Source: CAVRUH01 sp963822595
GTDB lineage: Bacteria; Chlamydiota; Chlamydiia; Chlamydiales; Waddliaceae
DNA: 64,000 nt
Reading direction: 5' to 3'
NCBI GenBank assembly: GCA_963822595.1
Contig: CAWGIG010000005.1
Location: 62,001 to 126,000 of the forward strand
Positions 36,773 to 44,915 of the stretch are shown here, piece after piece (position 1 is the stretch's first letter; each line of letters begins with the position of its first letter). Both the position numbers and the translations under genes were made by a program. The notes under the pieces were generated by a model. The model had not been told where the DNA came from. It saw only the letters and a program-made list of their open reading frames with translations, and made no database searches.

Positions 36773-38077
36773 TTAAGCAGGAGTTTTACTAAATATAGCT
36801 TGCAGTATGGTGTCGAGCTCTGTAAGAAAGGCGGTTGCTGAATCGGTTGCAGAGTTCGAATCGGTCTGGCTTTGGTTAATAATTGACTGCATAGACTTCG
36901 CCTGGTCGCTTACAGCATTTTGTCTCGCTGTGACTGTTTGTTGCAATGACTGCATGTCGGGGTTGATGTTGTTTCTTACAGTTTGGGCAGCTGATGAAGT
37001 GCCCCCAAGTTCGGTGCCATCTCCTGTCGTAAAGGTAGGGATCTTAGTCAATAGGTCAGTGTAAGTGGCCTCCCATCTTGTAAGGAAGTTTAGTGTGCCC
37101 GCTTGTGAAGCCGATACGCCTTGCAGGGTACCTATCAGTTCAACCAAAAGGTAAAGTATCTTGTTGATCACGACAACCTCGCTACCTCCCGATTCCGATA
37201 CTTTCGATGTGGTATTTGCGTTCACTGACTGCTGTTGCGCAAAAGCGATGAAGGAACTTAAGTCCTGGCTTGGGATAAAGTATCCGTTTGCAGAATTCCC
37301 TGAGCCTGTATTCAATAAGGTTTGGTTATAGAAGGACTGTAAACCTGCAGCGAAACCCGAAGCGGGTAATCCAAATGCAGTCCAGATCTGCTGATAGGAA
37401 GGCAATGCCCCATTCGGTGAATTTGTTGGTGTTGTTAACGAGGCAGTTTGTGTCATATAACTTGCCCAGTTGGCAAGAAATTGCGATTCCGTACCGAGGT
37501 TATTTTGCGTTAACCCGTTTCCGTTACTGTTATTCTGCGCAGCACCTCCGGAATTAGGAAAGAGATTTGCATAGTTTTGGATGAAGTAACTGAAAGCACT
37601 TTGAAACTGGCCTTGCATATCTGCAACTGTAACAGGGGGATTCAGGTTTGCAAGAGCTGAACCATCTCCGGTAAGAGGATCGGTCCCACCTGTTGTACTC
37701 ATTCCCATGGCCGTCAAATAACTATTAAAAAATGCTGTAAATACAGGACCGGAAGTGTAAGCGGTAGGCGAAACGGGAGAGCCCACAGAGTTTCTATATT
37801 GCGAAATAAATGAATCCCAATTGTTGGGGAGGTTGTTAAAGTATTGGGAGGGTCCAGAGAAATTTTGAAAGAAAGTGTTTACTGCAACAATGTTGCCGCT
37901 TGACTCAGCATATATCTGACTCGCAATATTTGTGGTATCAGGGACATTTTGATTAATAATATTTCCTGTAGAACTGACGTTTTGTATAAACGTCAAAGAC
38001 GTCGATGAGGGCGGATTTGTCGCGGGGACGGAGGGAACCGATATTACCGGCTGTGCTATTGGGTTTACATAAGACAT
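36773..38077 (-). CDS. Unrecognised Ser/Asn/Gln-rich protein, candidate T3SS substrate
   Basis: 434 residues, low in charge and rich in N, Q, S, T and G. There is no signal peptide; one short hydrophobic patch occurs near ~315 (VVVINKILYLLVELIGTLQG). The N-terminus is proline/serine-rich and flexible, as in T3SS-exported proteins, and the C-terminal ~80 residues are an amphipathic helix pair. It shares general composition and C-terminal style with the next gene upstream, suggesting distant paralogy. It sits just before the chaperone-copB pair. Membership of the chlamydial DUF582 effector family is a possibility I cannot confirm. AGGAG precedes the ATG. Confidence 0.5.
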   Translation of the reverse strand: MSYVNPIAQPVISVPSVPATNPPSSTSLTFIQNVSSTGNIINQNVPDTTNIASQIYAESSGNIVAVNTFFQNFSGPSQYFNNLPNNWDSFISQYRNSVGSPVSPTAYTSGPVFTAFFNSYLTAMGMSTTGGTDPLTGDGSALANLNPPVTVADMQGQFQSAFSYFIQNYANLFPNSGGAAQNNSNGNGLTQNNLGTESQFLANWASYMTQTASLTTPTNSPNGALPSYQQIWTAFGLPASGFAAGLQSFYNQTLLNTGSGNSANGYFIPSQDLSSFIAFAQQQSVNANTTSKVSESGGSEVVVINKILYLLVELIGTLQGVSASQAGTLNFLTRWEATYTDLLTKIPTFTTGDGTELGGTSSAAQTVRNNINPDMQSLQQTVTARQNAVSDQAKSMQSIINQSQTDSNSATDSATAFLTELDTILQAIFSKTPA

Positions 38078-38105
38078 ATTTACTCCTACTTAATAAACTA
38101 TAAAA

Positions 38106-39563
38106 CTATCTTCCTGCATTTTGTGCCATTGTTGTAATGGCCTGAGTAATCGTGCTAAGTATCGATGAAGCGGATTGGTAAAATTCTTCAAATACGAAGA
38201 GGTATTGTCGTGTCTGTTCCGTTTGTGAGTTATTTAGGTTTTGCCCTGCGGTAATTGCGTTGTTAATGTTAGTTTGAACGCTGCCGCTTGGACCTAGGGC
38301 GGTATTTCCTGAAGTGGTTTGCCCGTCTAAAATCCACATTTTCAATGCTGAAGGCATGTATCCATGGTTGACGGTTATGGCTGTGTTCATGTTGCTATAA
38401 ACGGCTTTTAGCGTTCCGTAGAGGGTCTGAGGATTAGATAATTGTCCGGTGACGGCACTCAGTTGCTGTATTTCATTAGCGATCTGTGTTCGATAATTGA
38501 GGAACTGCAAAACATAAGGGTTAATACTATTTTGTAAGCCCGCAGCTACCTGAGGTGGCAATATTCCTCCGAAAAAGGCCGAAGCTAATGAAGGTATCAA
38601 GACTCCAAATACGGATGGGTCTGCTCCGAATGCCTGTAAAGTAAAACGGTTGCTTGCTGGTTGAAGTCCAATACCATGACCTGATAGGTCTATGAAATGT
38701 TTAACCGTTCCATTTGCTCCGTTAAACGATCTTACATTATACCCATTATTTCTATAAAAGCTATATTCCCCGGGGTTTACAGCTAGCAACCACTTACCGT
38801 TTCCATTTTGTAAGAATTTCTGCGTGGCGGCATAGCTTTTATCCATCCAATTGACTCCATTCGTGGCTCCTAAAGCTACGTTTACAAAGGACTGAAAAGA
38901 TTCTTTATTCGTTGCTGTTATTTGGTTTGCAAGTGTTTGTACGTCTGTAAGGGTCATGAGTACGTTATTGGTGGTGCTGAGGGCGCTTTGGAGGTTGTTT
39001 AGATTTGTGGAGATGATGTTATTACCTTCCTGAACGTAAACAAGCTCTGTAAGGGATTGTAAGGTCGCATTTGCAGGTCCTACCGCAAGAGTTGCTGAGG
39101 CTAGAGTGCTCTGGACAGTACTTGAACTATAGGCGAAGTTATACCAGTTGGCTAACTGTGCGGAAGTAATGGTTGATCCATCTGTGGGAATACCTACAGC
39201 GGTAAGCGTCTGATAGAGCTGACTCATGGCGCCAGCCATCTGAATGGTCATACGCTGAGGCTCATTAAAGCCATTTAATGCCGGGTTCGGAACACCATTG
39301 GCTGCAATATTGTTTAGGTCAGCAATACTCGCTTGCATTTGCGCCGCATAGGTAAGCCCCGTTGGGGAGTTCGGATCTACTCCGTTAAGGATCGACTGCG
39401 CATTGCTGCTAGTCAAACTGAGATTAAAGATGTCGTTAAAGACCTGCATGTCAGCCGTGTATTGGCCTAAAATCGGGCCGGACGTAGTTTCCGCTTGCGC
39501 TAACAAAGGTTGTCCGTTAATGGTTGATTGCCCGTTAATTGTGATGGGCATTAAAGCTGTCAT
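38106..39563 (-). CDS. Unrecognised Asn/Gln/Thr-rich protein, candidate T3SS substrate
   Basis: 485 residues from ATG 39563, which has GAGGAGG at proper spacing; a longer frame lacks a site. N-terminus MTALMPITINGQSTINGQPL has a small tandem (STINGQ/ING). Few charges, no membrane segment or signal peptide, helical ends. The C-terminal ~45 residues contain FVFEEFYQSASSILSTITQA. It has its own consensus promoter at 39676-39704, so the chaperone-translocator block may be transcribed from here. Function unknown; secretion is inferred from composition and location. Confidence 0.5.
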   Translation of the reverse strand: MTALMPITINGQSTINGQPLLAQAETTSGPILGQYTADMQVFNDIFNLSLTSSNAQSILNGVDPNSPTGLTYAAQMQASIADLNNIAANGVPNPALNGFNEPQRMTIQMAGAMSQLYQTLTAVGIPTDGSTITSAQLANWYNFAYSSSTVQSTLASATLAVGPANATLQSLTELVYVQEGNNIISTNLNNLQSALSTTNNVLMTLTDVQTLANQITATNKESFQSFVNVALGATNGVNWMDKSYAATQKFLQNGNGKWLLAVNPGEYSFYRNNGYNVRSFNGANGTVKHFIDLSGHGIGLQPASNRFTLQAFGADPSVFGVLIPSLASAFFGGILPPQVAAGLQNSINPYVLQFLNYRTQIANEIQQLSAVTGQLSNPQTLYGTLKAVYSNMNTAITVNHGYMPSALKMWILDGQTTSGNTALGPSGSVQTNINNAITAGQNLNNSQTEQTRQYLFVFEEFYQSASSILSTITQAITTMAQNAGR

Positions 39564-39675
39564 AATTTTCCTCCTCTCCAATAAATCATCATTTGTTCGC
39601 TCTTAAGTGTGTAAGCTTTTATTTTAACATAACTCTCTGGGAACCACACACCTATATCCATATGTCTCTATTCTC

Positions 39676-39704
39676 ATTATATGTAAACAATATTTTAATT
39701 ACAA
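39676..39704 (-). promoter_or_regulatory. Sigma66/70-type promoter upstream of the 485-residue gene
   Basis: Minus strand TTGTAA (39704-39699) and TATAAT (39681-39676) with a 17-nt spacer, in an AT-rich 158-bp intergenic stretch. It leaves a leader of about 105 nt before the ATG. Confidence 0.7.
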
Positions 39705-39721
39705 GTATTTTTTTATTGTTT

Positions 39722-42421
39722 TTAACCCGGAGATCCTGTCAGAAGGTTTTGCGGGACGGCATGTGCTGCAGCCGCTACGTTCAAGGGGATGGCGGCGTGG
39801 TTCTGCATGCTGGAAATGGCATTACCAAGCTCGGCATTAGGTCGAGTGAGGGTCCGGAGTAGGGCAATTAAATTATCGTGGATCTGTGTCTTTTGCAGAT
39901 CATCGGCATTATTTTTCAGTGTTACTATTTGCTCCTTAATCTGATTAACGATAGAATTCGGGTTTTTTACGTCTAATACTGATTTCAATATATGATCGCG
40001 TACCGCACCGGCATGCGCAGCGCCTAATCCGGTAAGTACTGTGTCAAGCTGTGCGCTAAGGGATTTGGTCAACTCATCCTTATCCATAACTTTTATAGGG
40101 GGAGTACTGCTAAGAGGGGTTACAGGATTTCCGTTTATTTGGTTAATCAATTGATTCGCTATATATTGAGATTCATTTGCCTGATAGCCACCGGCGCTCA
40201 GGGCAGCAACAGCGGAATTTCGAAGTTTGAGATTAATCTGGTCCTTTCCCGATGTTATCTCCGCTATGATAGATTCCTTTAAAATTGCGGCAGTGTTTTC
40301 TCTATCTTGAACAATATGCTTCACGATATCTTCTGCAGCTTGAGAATTTGCTGCTAGCTCTCCTTGCTGAACATTGGCTTGAATAATAGCTTCCAATGCC
40401 TCGCTGGCAGCCGAACCAGCCTGGACTTGACTCGGGATGGCTTGATTCAATCCTGGGACCCCGCTTTGGCTATTCAGGAGTTGTATGCCTTGAGAGGCAA
40501 GCAAAGCAGCGGCATCGGAGGATAATCCCTGCTGAGTTAATTGATTTTGTAGTGCGCTCTGTAGCTGGCTTCCTGCGTTAAAACTATTATCTATAGCATT
40601 ATTCACAGCTAAGGCAGCTGTTTCGTTCGTAATCCCACCCTGTGTCGCAAGAGTATTTGTTAAGGATTGCTTCGCAAAATCCACAGACCCAGGATCGTTC
40701 ACTGAATCAACATAGCTACTATTGCCACGGGAAACAGCCACGGCATCGGCAGCGGATAATCCATCAGTATTCGCCAATACTTGTAAACTGAGTGTTGGAA
40801 TCCCCAATGCCTGCTGATACGCAGCTAAACTCACACCCAATAGATTGAGGTTAACAGCTGCTCCTAAACTTCCTGAAATTTGAGCAATTTGACCGGCTGA
40901 TGGAACTCCTTGAATTCCCGCCGCAGATGCTGCGCCTGTCAGATTTTTTAGAAGAATATTCGATAATTGAACCGACGCATTCGATGCAGAAGCAGATTGT
41001 AAGTTATCAGCCACAGCAGAGGTAATCACAGCAGCAAATGTAGGGCTTTTTTGCGATATACTGGACAAGCTGCTTCCAAAATTCAAGGCTGCCGGTACTG
41101 AAGCCGCAATAGAACTTGCGTTTAAAGTGATTACGCTAGCATGCTGTAAAGCCGCAATCAACCCGTCCGAGGCCGCTACCTGGCCAAGATTCAAAATCGT
41201 TTTTATGAGTCCTGATGGAACGATTCGATTGAGAGTACTTCCCGCTCCAATGACTCCGGAACCTGCCTTTCCAGTACCACCTGCGGCAATAAAATTCGGA
41301 TCCACTTTATATTTAAACGCAGAGGGTAACCCGGGTCTATTGATTTCACTGGGGTCAAAAATGTTGTTAAACTGTTCCTTTTGAGTATTTAGTAAATCCC
41401 CCTCCTTAGTGGTGGCAATTGATAATTGCGTCGCTAAATTTTGATAAACGGGGCTAGTATCAGCGTCGGCGGGTGTAGGTAAAACGGCTAAAGTAAGACT
41501 TTTTTGAGTAGCTAAGAGAGTTGCACTCAATCCCGTAGGGTCGAGCATTAGAGGGATTGGCGATTGACCTTGGGTAGCGGTAATAGAACTCAGTGGGGGA
41601 TAGTCCGAAACAGGATTAGAGAGTGTATATGCCGTTGAGGGATCGGGAAACGTTGAGACAGGGGTTAAATTACTAGCTGCTCTTTCTGTATTGATTTCAT
41701 CTAGGACTGCATTAGCAGAATTTATAGTATTCGTATAGTTGGATATCGCTGTTTGAACGTCACTGGCAACGGTTGCAACTCCGGGATGTGAACCTAAATA
41801 GGTATTCCAGGTATTAAAAGCCGCGTTAATACTATTCGTAACATTAATTATCCCTTTGGATTCATCTCCACCTCCCTGGCTCTGCATGTAGGCTAAATAG
41901 GCAGCCGGCGTATCGCTCTGTAATGTATTAAAGGTAGTGATTGCAGTGTTAATATTATTAACTTGCCCCCCATCGGGGATATTTGAATTAAATGCGTTAA
42001 TGGCGCTTTGGAGAGAATTAAAAGCTGATAAAACATTGGCCTGTTCAGCTTTTGCATCAGACACCCAAGAATTAACCTCCTGAATGAAGTTTGCAATTTG
42101 ACTCAGAACACCGACAATATCCCCAGCCCCCGCTGCAACATCGGCCGCAGCTATCTCAGCGCTTGTTTCATAAAGTTTTTCCGATTCTACTATATTAGCA
42201 TCTGTTGCTTTTGAAATTGTTAGCATATTATCTTTAAGCGGGGGAGCCAACACGGGGTAATTGGAGCTGATAGCTGCCTCTGCAGAGGCAATCTGAGCCT
42301 GTGTTACAGGACTTGCTGTATCCACAGTAGTCGATGGCGATGATACTACTTGTGGTGTTGGATCGACACCTGAACTTCCTGAAGTTCCCGATGGCGTGCT
42401 AGGTGAGATAGGACTTGTCAT
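39722..42421 (-). CDS. Large Ala/Ser/Asn-rich repeat protein, candidate T3SS substrate
   Basis: 899 residues. The first ~45 are a Ser/Thr/Pro-rich disordered leader (MTSPISPSTPSGTSGSSGVD), typical of T3SS export signals; no Sec signal is present. The rest is Ala/Leu/Asn/Gln-rich helix. Between ~540 and ~800 a motif of 'L-x3-L-x2-Q-G-x-[ST]-x2-A-A-x-L' recurs several times (for example LATQGGITNETAALAVNN, LTQQGLSSDAAALLASQG). It opens the T3SS island and has AAGGAGA before its ATG. It might be a tip, cap or effector protein; I do not recognise a family. Confidence 0.55.
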   Translation of the reverse strand: MTSPISPSTPSGTSGSSGVDPTPQVVSSPSTTVDTASPVTQAQIASAEAAISSNYPVLAPPLKDNMLTISKATDANIVESEKLYETSAEIAAADVAAGAGDIVGVLSQIANFIQEVNSWVSDAKAEQANVLSAFNSLQSAINAFNSNIPDGGQVNNINTAITTFNTLQSDTPAAYLAYMQSQGGGDESKGIINVTNSINAAFNTWNTYLGSHPGVATVASDVQTAISNYTNTINSANAVLDEINTERAASNLTPVSTFPDPSTAYTLSNPVSDYPPLSSITATQGQSPIPLMLDPTGLSATLLATQKSLTLAVLPTPADADTSPVYQNLATQLSIATTKEGDLLNTQKEQFNNIFDPSEINRPGLPSAFKYKVDPNFIAAGGTGKAGSGVIGAGSTLNRIVPSGLIKTILNLGQVAASDGLIAALQHASVITLNASSIAASVPAALNFGSSLSSISQKSPTFAAVITSAVADNLQSASASNASVQLSNILLKNLTGAASAAGIQGVPSAGQIAQISGSLGAAVNLNLLGVSLAAYQQALGIPTLSLQVLANTDGLSAADAVAVSRGNSSYVDSVNDPGSVDFAKQSLTNTLATQGGITNETAALAVNNAIDNSFNAGSQLQSALQNQLTQQGLSSDAAALLASQGIQLLNSQSGVPGLNQAIPSQVQAGSAASEALEAIIQANVQQGELAANSQAAEDIVKHIVQDRENTAAILKESIIAEITSGKDQINLKLRNSAVAALSAGGYQANESQYIANQLINQINGNPVTPLSSTPPIKVMDKDELTKSLSAQLDTVLTGLGAAHAGAVRDHILKSVLDVKNPNSIVNQIKEQIVTLKNNADDLQKTQIHDNLIALLRTLTRPNAELGNAISSMQNHAAIPLNVAAAAHAVPQNLLTGSPG

Positions 42422-42427
42422 AAATGA

Positions 42428-42450
42428 TCTCCTTATCTATTTCTATTATA
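42428..42450 (-). promoter_or_regulatory. Ribosome-binding site and -10 element of the 899-residue gene
   Basis: On the minus strand TATAAT (42450-42445) is followed 10 nt later by AAGGAGA (42434-42428) and then the ATG at 42421. No good -35 is found at 16-18 nt, and the implied leader is short, so an activator- or alternative-factor-dependent promoter is possible. Confidence 0.35.
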
Positions 42451-42554
42451 GCAAATTACAATTTTAATTAGTATTAGAAAAAAGGGGGTAATGCCAATGG
42501 CCCAAATCTTCGCGTGTCCTTCGCATTCTTCGTTTCTTCGCGGCTTTTTTTTCC

Positions 42555-42584
42555 TTGCAAAAAATGGTTATTCTCCTGTAATAT
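42555..42584 (+). promoter_or_regulatory. Promoter of the first NTT gene
   Basis: TTGCAA (42555-42560) and TAATAT (42579-42584) are 18 nt apart, with TG preceding the -10. It lies 30 bp upstream of the ATG at 42614. Confidence 0.55.
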
Positions 42585-42613
42585 ATGCATGAACAGTTAA
42601 TCAAAGGGCATTG

Positions 42614-44176
42614 ATGTCGGAGTCCGCAATAGGATCTGAAGGGTTTGGAAGGTTAAGAGGAATTCTTTGGCCTGTCCACAGGCATGAGATGAAAAAACTC
42701 TTGCCCATGCTTCTTATTTTCTTCTTTATATCCTTCAATTACAACATTTTACGCACAATGAAGGATACCCTTGTCATTACCGCGAAATCATCAGGCGCAG
42801 AGGTTATTCCCTTCATCAAAGTCTGGGCGATGTTCCCCGGGGCAGTTATATTAACCTTACTTTTTACGTGGCTTTCGAACCGATTTAGTCGAGAAAAAGT
42901 CTTTTATATCATGATGTCCCTCTTCCTAGGCTATTTTTTTATTTTTGCCTTTTTCCTTTATCCTATGAGAGATTCTCTCCATCCAAATGCCGCTGCCGAC
43001 ACTCTTTTAGAGATCCTTCCACTAGGGTTTAAGGGCTTTATCGCCATGTTCCGCAACTGGACGTTTACCACCTTTTATGTGATGTCGGAACTTTGGGGAA
43101 ATATTATCCTTTTTGTTCTGTGCTGGGGATTTGCCAACCAAGTTACTAAATTAAACGAGGCGAAGCGCTTTTATGCTATCTTTGGATTCGGGGCCAATTC
43201 TTCAGGGATTGTTGCAGGACAAACTTCCGTATACTTCTCCCGTTGGATCTTCAATGAAAGCATGCCGATTGGAACTACAGCTTGGGAGCAATCTCTCATC
43301 ATTCTTGTCTCTTTGGTCGTTCTTTCGGGGTTATCTGCTCTTGCAATATTCTATTGGCTTGAAAGACGTGTTCTTAATTTGCCTGAATTTTATGATCCGG
43401 AAAAAGCCATTGAAGACGAAAAGATAAAAGGAAAGCTTTCTCTCGTAGATAATTTTTCCTATCTTCTTAAATCTAGATACCTCCTATGCATTACGGTCGT
43501 TGTCATTGCCTATAATGTGATTATTAACTTAGTCGAAGTCCTCTGGAAGGATCAACTTCACGCGCTGTATCCCGATCCTAGCAGCTATAATCTCTATATC
43601 AATCAAGTTTCTACTGTTATAGGAATTGTGGCAACCGTGGCTGCCCTCTTGATTTCTGGTAATTCTATTAGAAAATTAGGATGGACCTTTACGGCTCTTA
43701 TCACGCCTATTGTTCTCTTGGTGACCAGCTTTGGTTTCTTTGGGATCTATTTTTTCCAGCAGCATTTAGCGGCTATCGCCCTTTCCTTGTGTGGGATGAC
43801 ACCCTTGGCCCTCATCGTTTTCATGGGTTCTGCACAAAACATATTGGCGAGGGGAGCCAAATATACCGTATTTGACGCCACCAAAGAGATGGCTTTCGTT
43901 CCATTGAGTGCTGAATGCAAGCTCAAGGGAAAAGCAGCCATTGATGGCATCTGTAATCGTTTTGGGAAATCCGGCGGTTCAGTGATTCATAGTGGGCTTC
44001 TCATCCTATTTTCTTCTTTTGCGCAAAGTGCACCTTATGTTGCGGCAATTTTATGTTTCATTATTGTTCTTTGGATGATTGCGGTAATGCGTCTTGGCAA
44101 AGAATTTGCCGCAATAACCGGTAATGCTGTAGTAGAACCGGCAACACCTGTAAGTACCCAAACTGTAGTCGCTTAG
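42614..44176 (+). CDS. NTT-family nucleotide transporter (ADP/ATP translocase type), copy 1
   Basis: 520 residues from ATG 42614 with AAAGG just upstream. About 11-12 membrane helices. NTT/TLC signatures include FNYNILRTMKDTLVIT, AEVIPFIKVW, ELWGNIILFVLCWGFANQ, NLVEVLWKDQL, and a conserved charged loop ending in KGKAAIDGICNRFGKSGGS. The family exchanges host ATP for bacterial ADP or imports nucleotides across the inner membrane of obligate intracellular bacteria. Chlamydiae encode several paralogues with different specificities, which cannot be told apart here. Copy 2 is at 52113. A family B repeat follows. Confidence 0.93.
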   Translation: MSESAIGSEGFGRLRGILWPVHRHEMKKLLPMLLIFFFISFNYNILRTMKDTLVITAKSSGAEVIPFIKVWAMFPGAVILTLLFTWLSNRFSREKVFYIMMSLFLGYFFIFAFFLYPMRDSLHPNAAADTLLEILPLGFKGFIAMFRNWTFTTFYVMSELWGNIILFVLCWGFANQVTKLNEAKRFYAIFGFGANSSGIVAGQTSVYFSRWIFNESMPIGTTAWEQSLIILVSLVVLSGLSALAIFYWLERRVLNLPEFYDPEKAIEDEKIKGKLSLVDNFSYLLKSRYLLCITVVVIAYNVIINLVEVLWKDQLHALYPDPSSYNLYINQVSTVIGIVATVAALLISGNSIRKLGWTFTALITPIVLLVTSFGFFGIYFFQQHLAAIALSLCGMTPLALIVFMGSAQNILARGAKYTVFDATKEMAFVPLSAECKLKGKAAIDGICNRFGKSGGSVIHSGLLILFSSFAQSAPYVAAILCFIIVLWMIAVMRLGKEFAAITGNAVVEPATPVSTQTVVA

Positions 44177-44177
44177 A

Positions 44178-44379
44178 CCTCATAGACACAAGATAACAGG
44201 ATAAGCAGGATCGCAAGCGGCATGATAAAAAAAGGATAAGAAAAGAATAAAAAGGACAAGAAAAAGATCTAAAAAATATTAGATCTTTTTCTTGTCTTTT
44301 TTCTTAAATCTTTTTCTTATCCTTTTTTTATCCTGTCGCTTGCGATCCTGCTTATCCTGTTTAATTTGTGTCTATGAGG
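44178..44379. repeat. Repeat family B, copy 2
   Basis: Outer arms CCTCATAGACACAA and TTGTGTCTATGAGG enclose the family core ACAGGATAAGCAGGATCGCA and its inverse. The centre AAAAGATCTAAAAAATATTA continues GATCTTTTT. It begins two bases after the NTT stop. The outer arms differ from those of other copies yet remain self-complementary. Confidence 0.9.
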
Positions 44380-44459
44380 CCTATAACCACCAACACAAAA
44401 GAATTCTTTTAATGTTATAATAAATATTATATGGTGAAAAATAAACCTAAGATAAGACT

Positions 44460-44900
44460 ATGGCAGGAAAAGACCCTTACGAAAACCTTCTTGAAAAGAT
44501 CGCCGATATGATCGCTTTGATTCAAAAGAATGAAGGGCCTCCCATGATGCAGGGAGCGGTAACACCTCAGATGCAAAAAGATTTAGAACGACTAGAAAAC
44601 TCGATAGCTCTTTTTAAAAAAATTGCCGATGAAAATCTATCAAATGCCGGCCAATCTGCTGAAGAAATACAAAAAAGTGCCAACGATTTGAGCAGAAACC
44701 AACAGAGATTCCTGGATAAATCCCAAAAGCTAAAGAAAGAGCTATTGAACCTTCAAACAACCTATACTATGTATCAACAGTCTATTGAAATGCGCGATAA
44801 AGAGCCCAGCAAAAAGACTGATAAGAAAAAATTCGGGGAATCAAGAAAGAAAAAATTTAAAAGGTTAAGCGGCGGGGACAAAGGTTGGATGCCGCTTTAG
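44460..44900 (+). CDS. Small coiled-coil protein preceding the DUF115-MORN pair
   Basis: 146 residues. Helical and heptad-like over ~35-110 (LERLENSIALFKKIADENLS, then KSQKLKKELLNLQTTY), with a strongly basic C-terminus (KKTDKKKFGESRKKKFKRL). No membrane segment or signal peptide. It is 15 bp ahead of the first DUF115-MORN gene on the same strand, so probably co-transcribed. It may be an adaptor or chaperone for those proteins; no family recognised. The Shine-Dalgarno is weak (AAGATAAGA). Confidence 0.6.
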   Translation: MAGKDPYENLLEKIADMIALIQKNEGPPMMQGAVTPQMQKDLERLENSIALFKKIADENLSNAGQSAEEIQKSANDLSRNQQRFLDKSQKLKKELLNLQTTYTMYQQSIEMRDKEPSKKTDKKKFGESRKKKFKRLSGGDKGWMPL

Positions 44901-44915
44901 GAATTTAGGACAACT

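Noticed and set aside
42505..42552. CTTCGCGTGTCCTTCGCATT-type tract upstream of the first NTT gene
   Set aside because: Resembles dispersed TTCG-rich intergenic repeats, but there is a single copy and no dyad in this window, so I did not call it.
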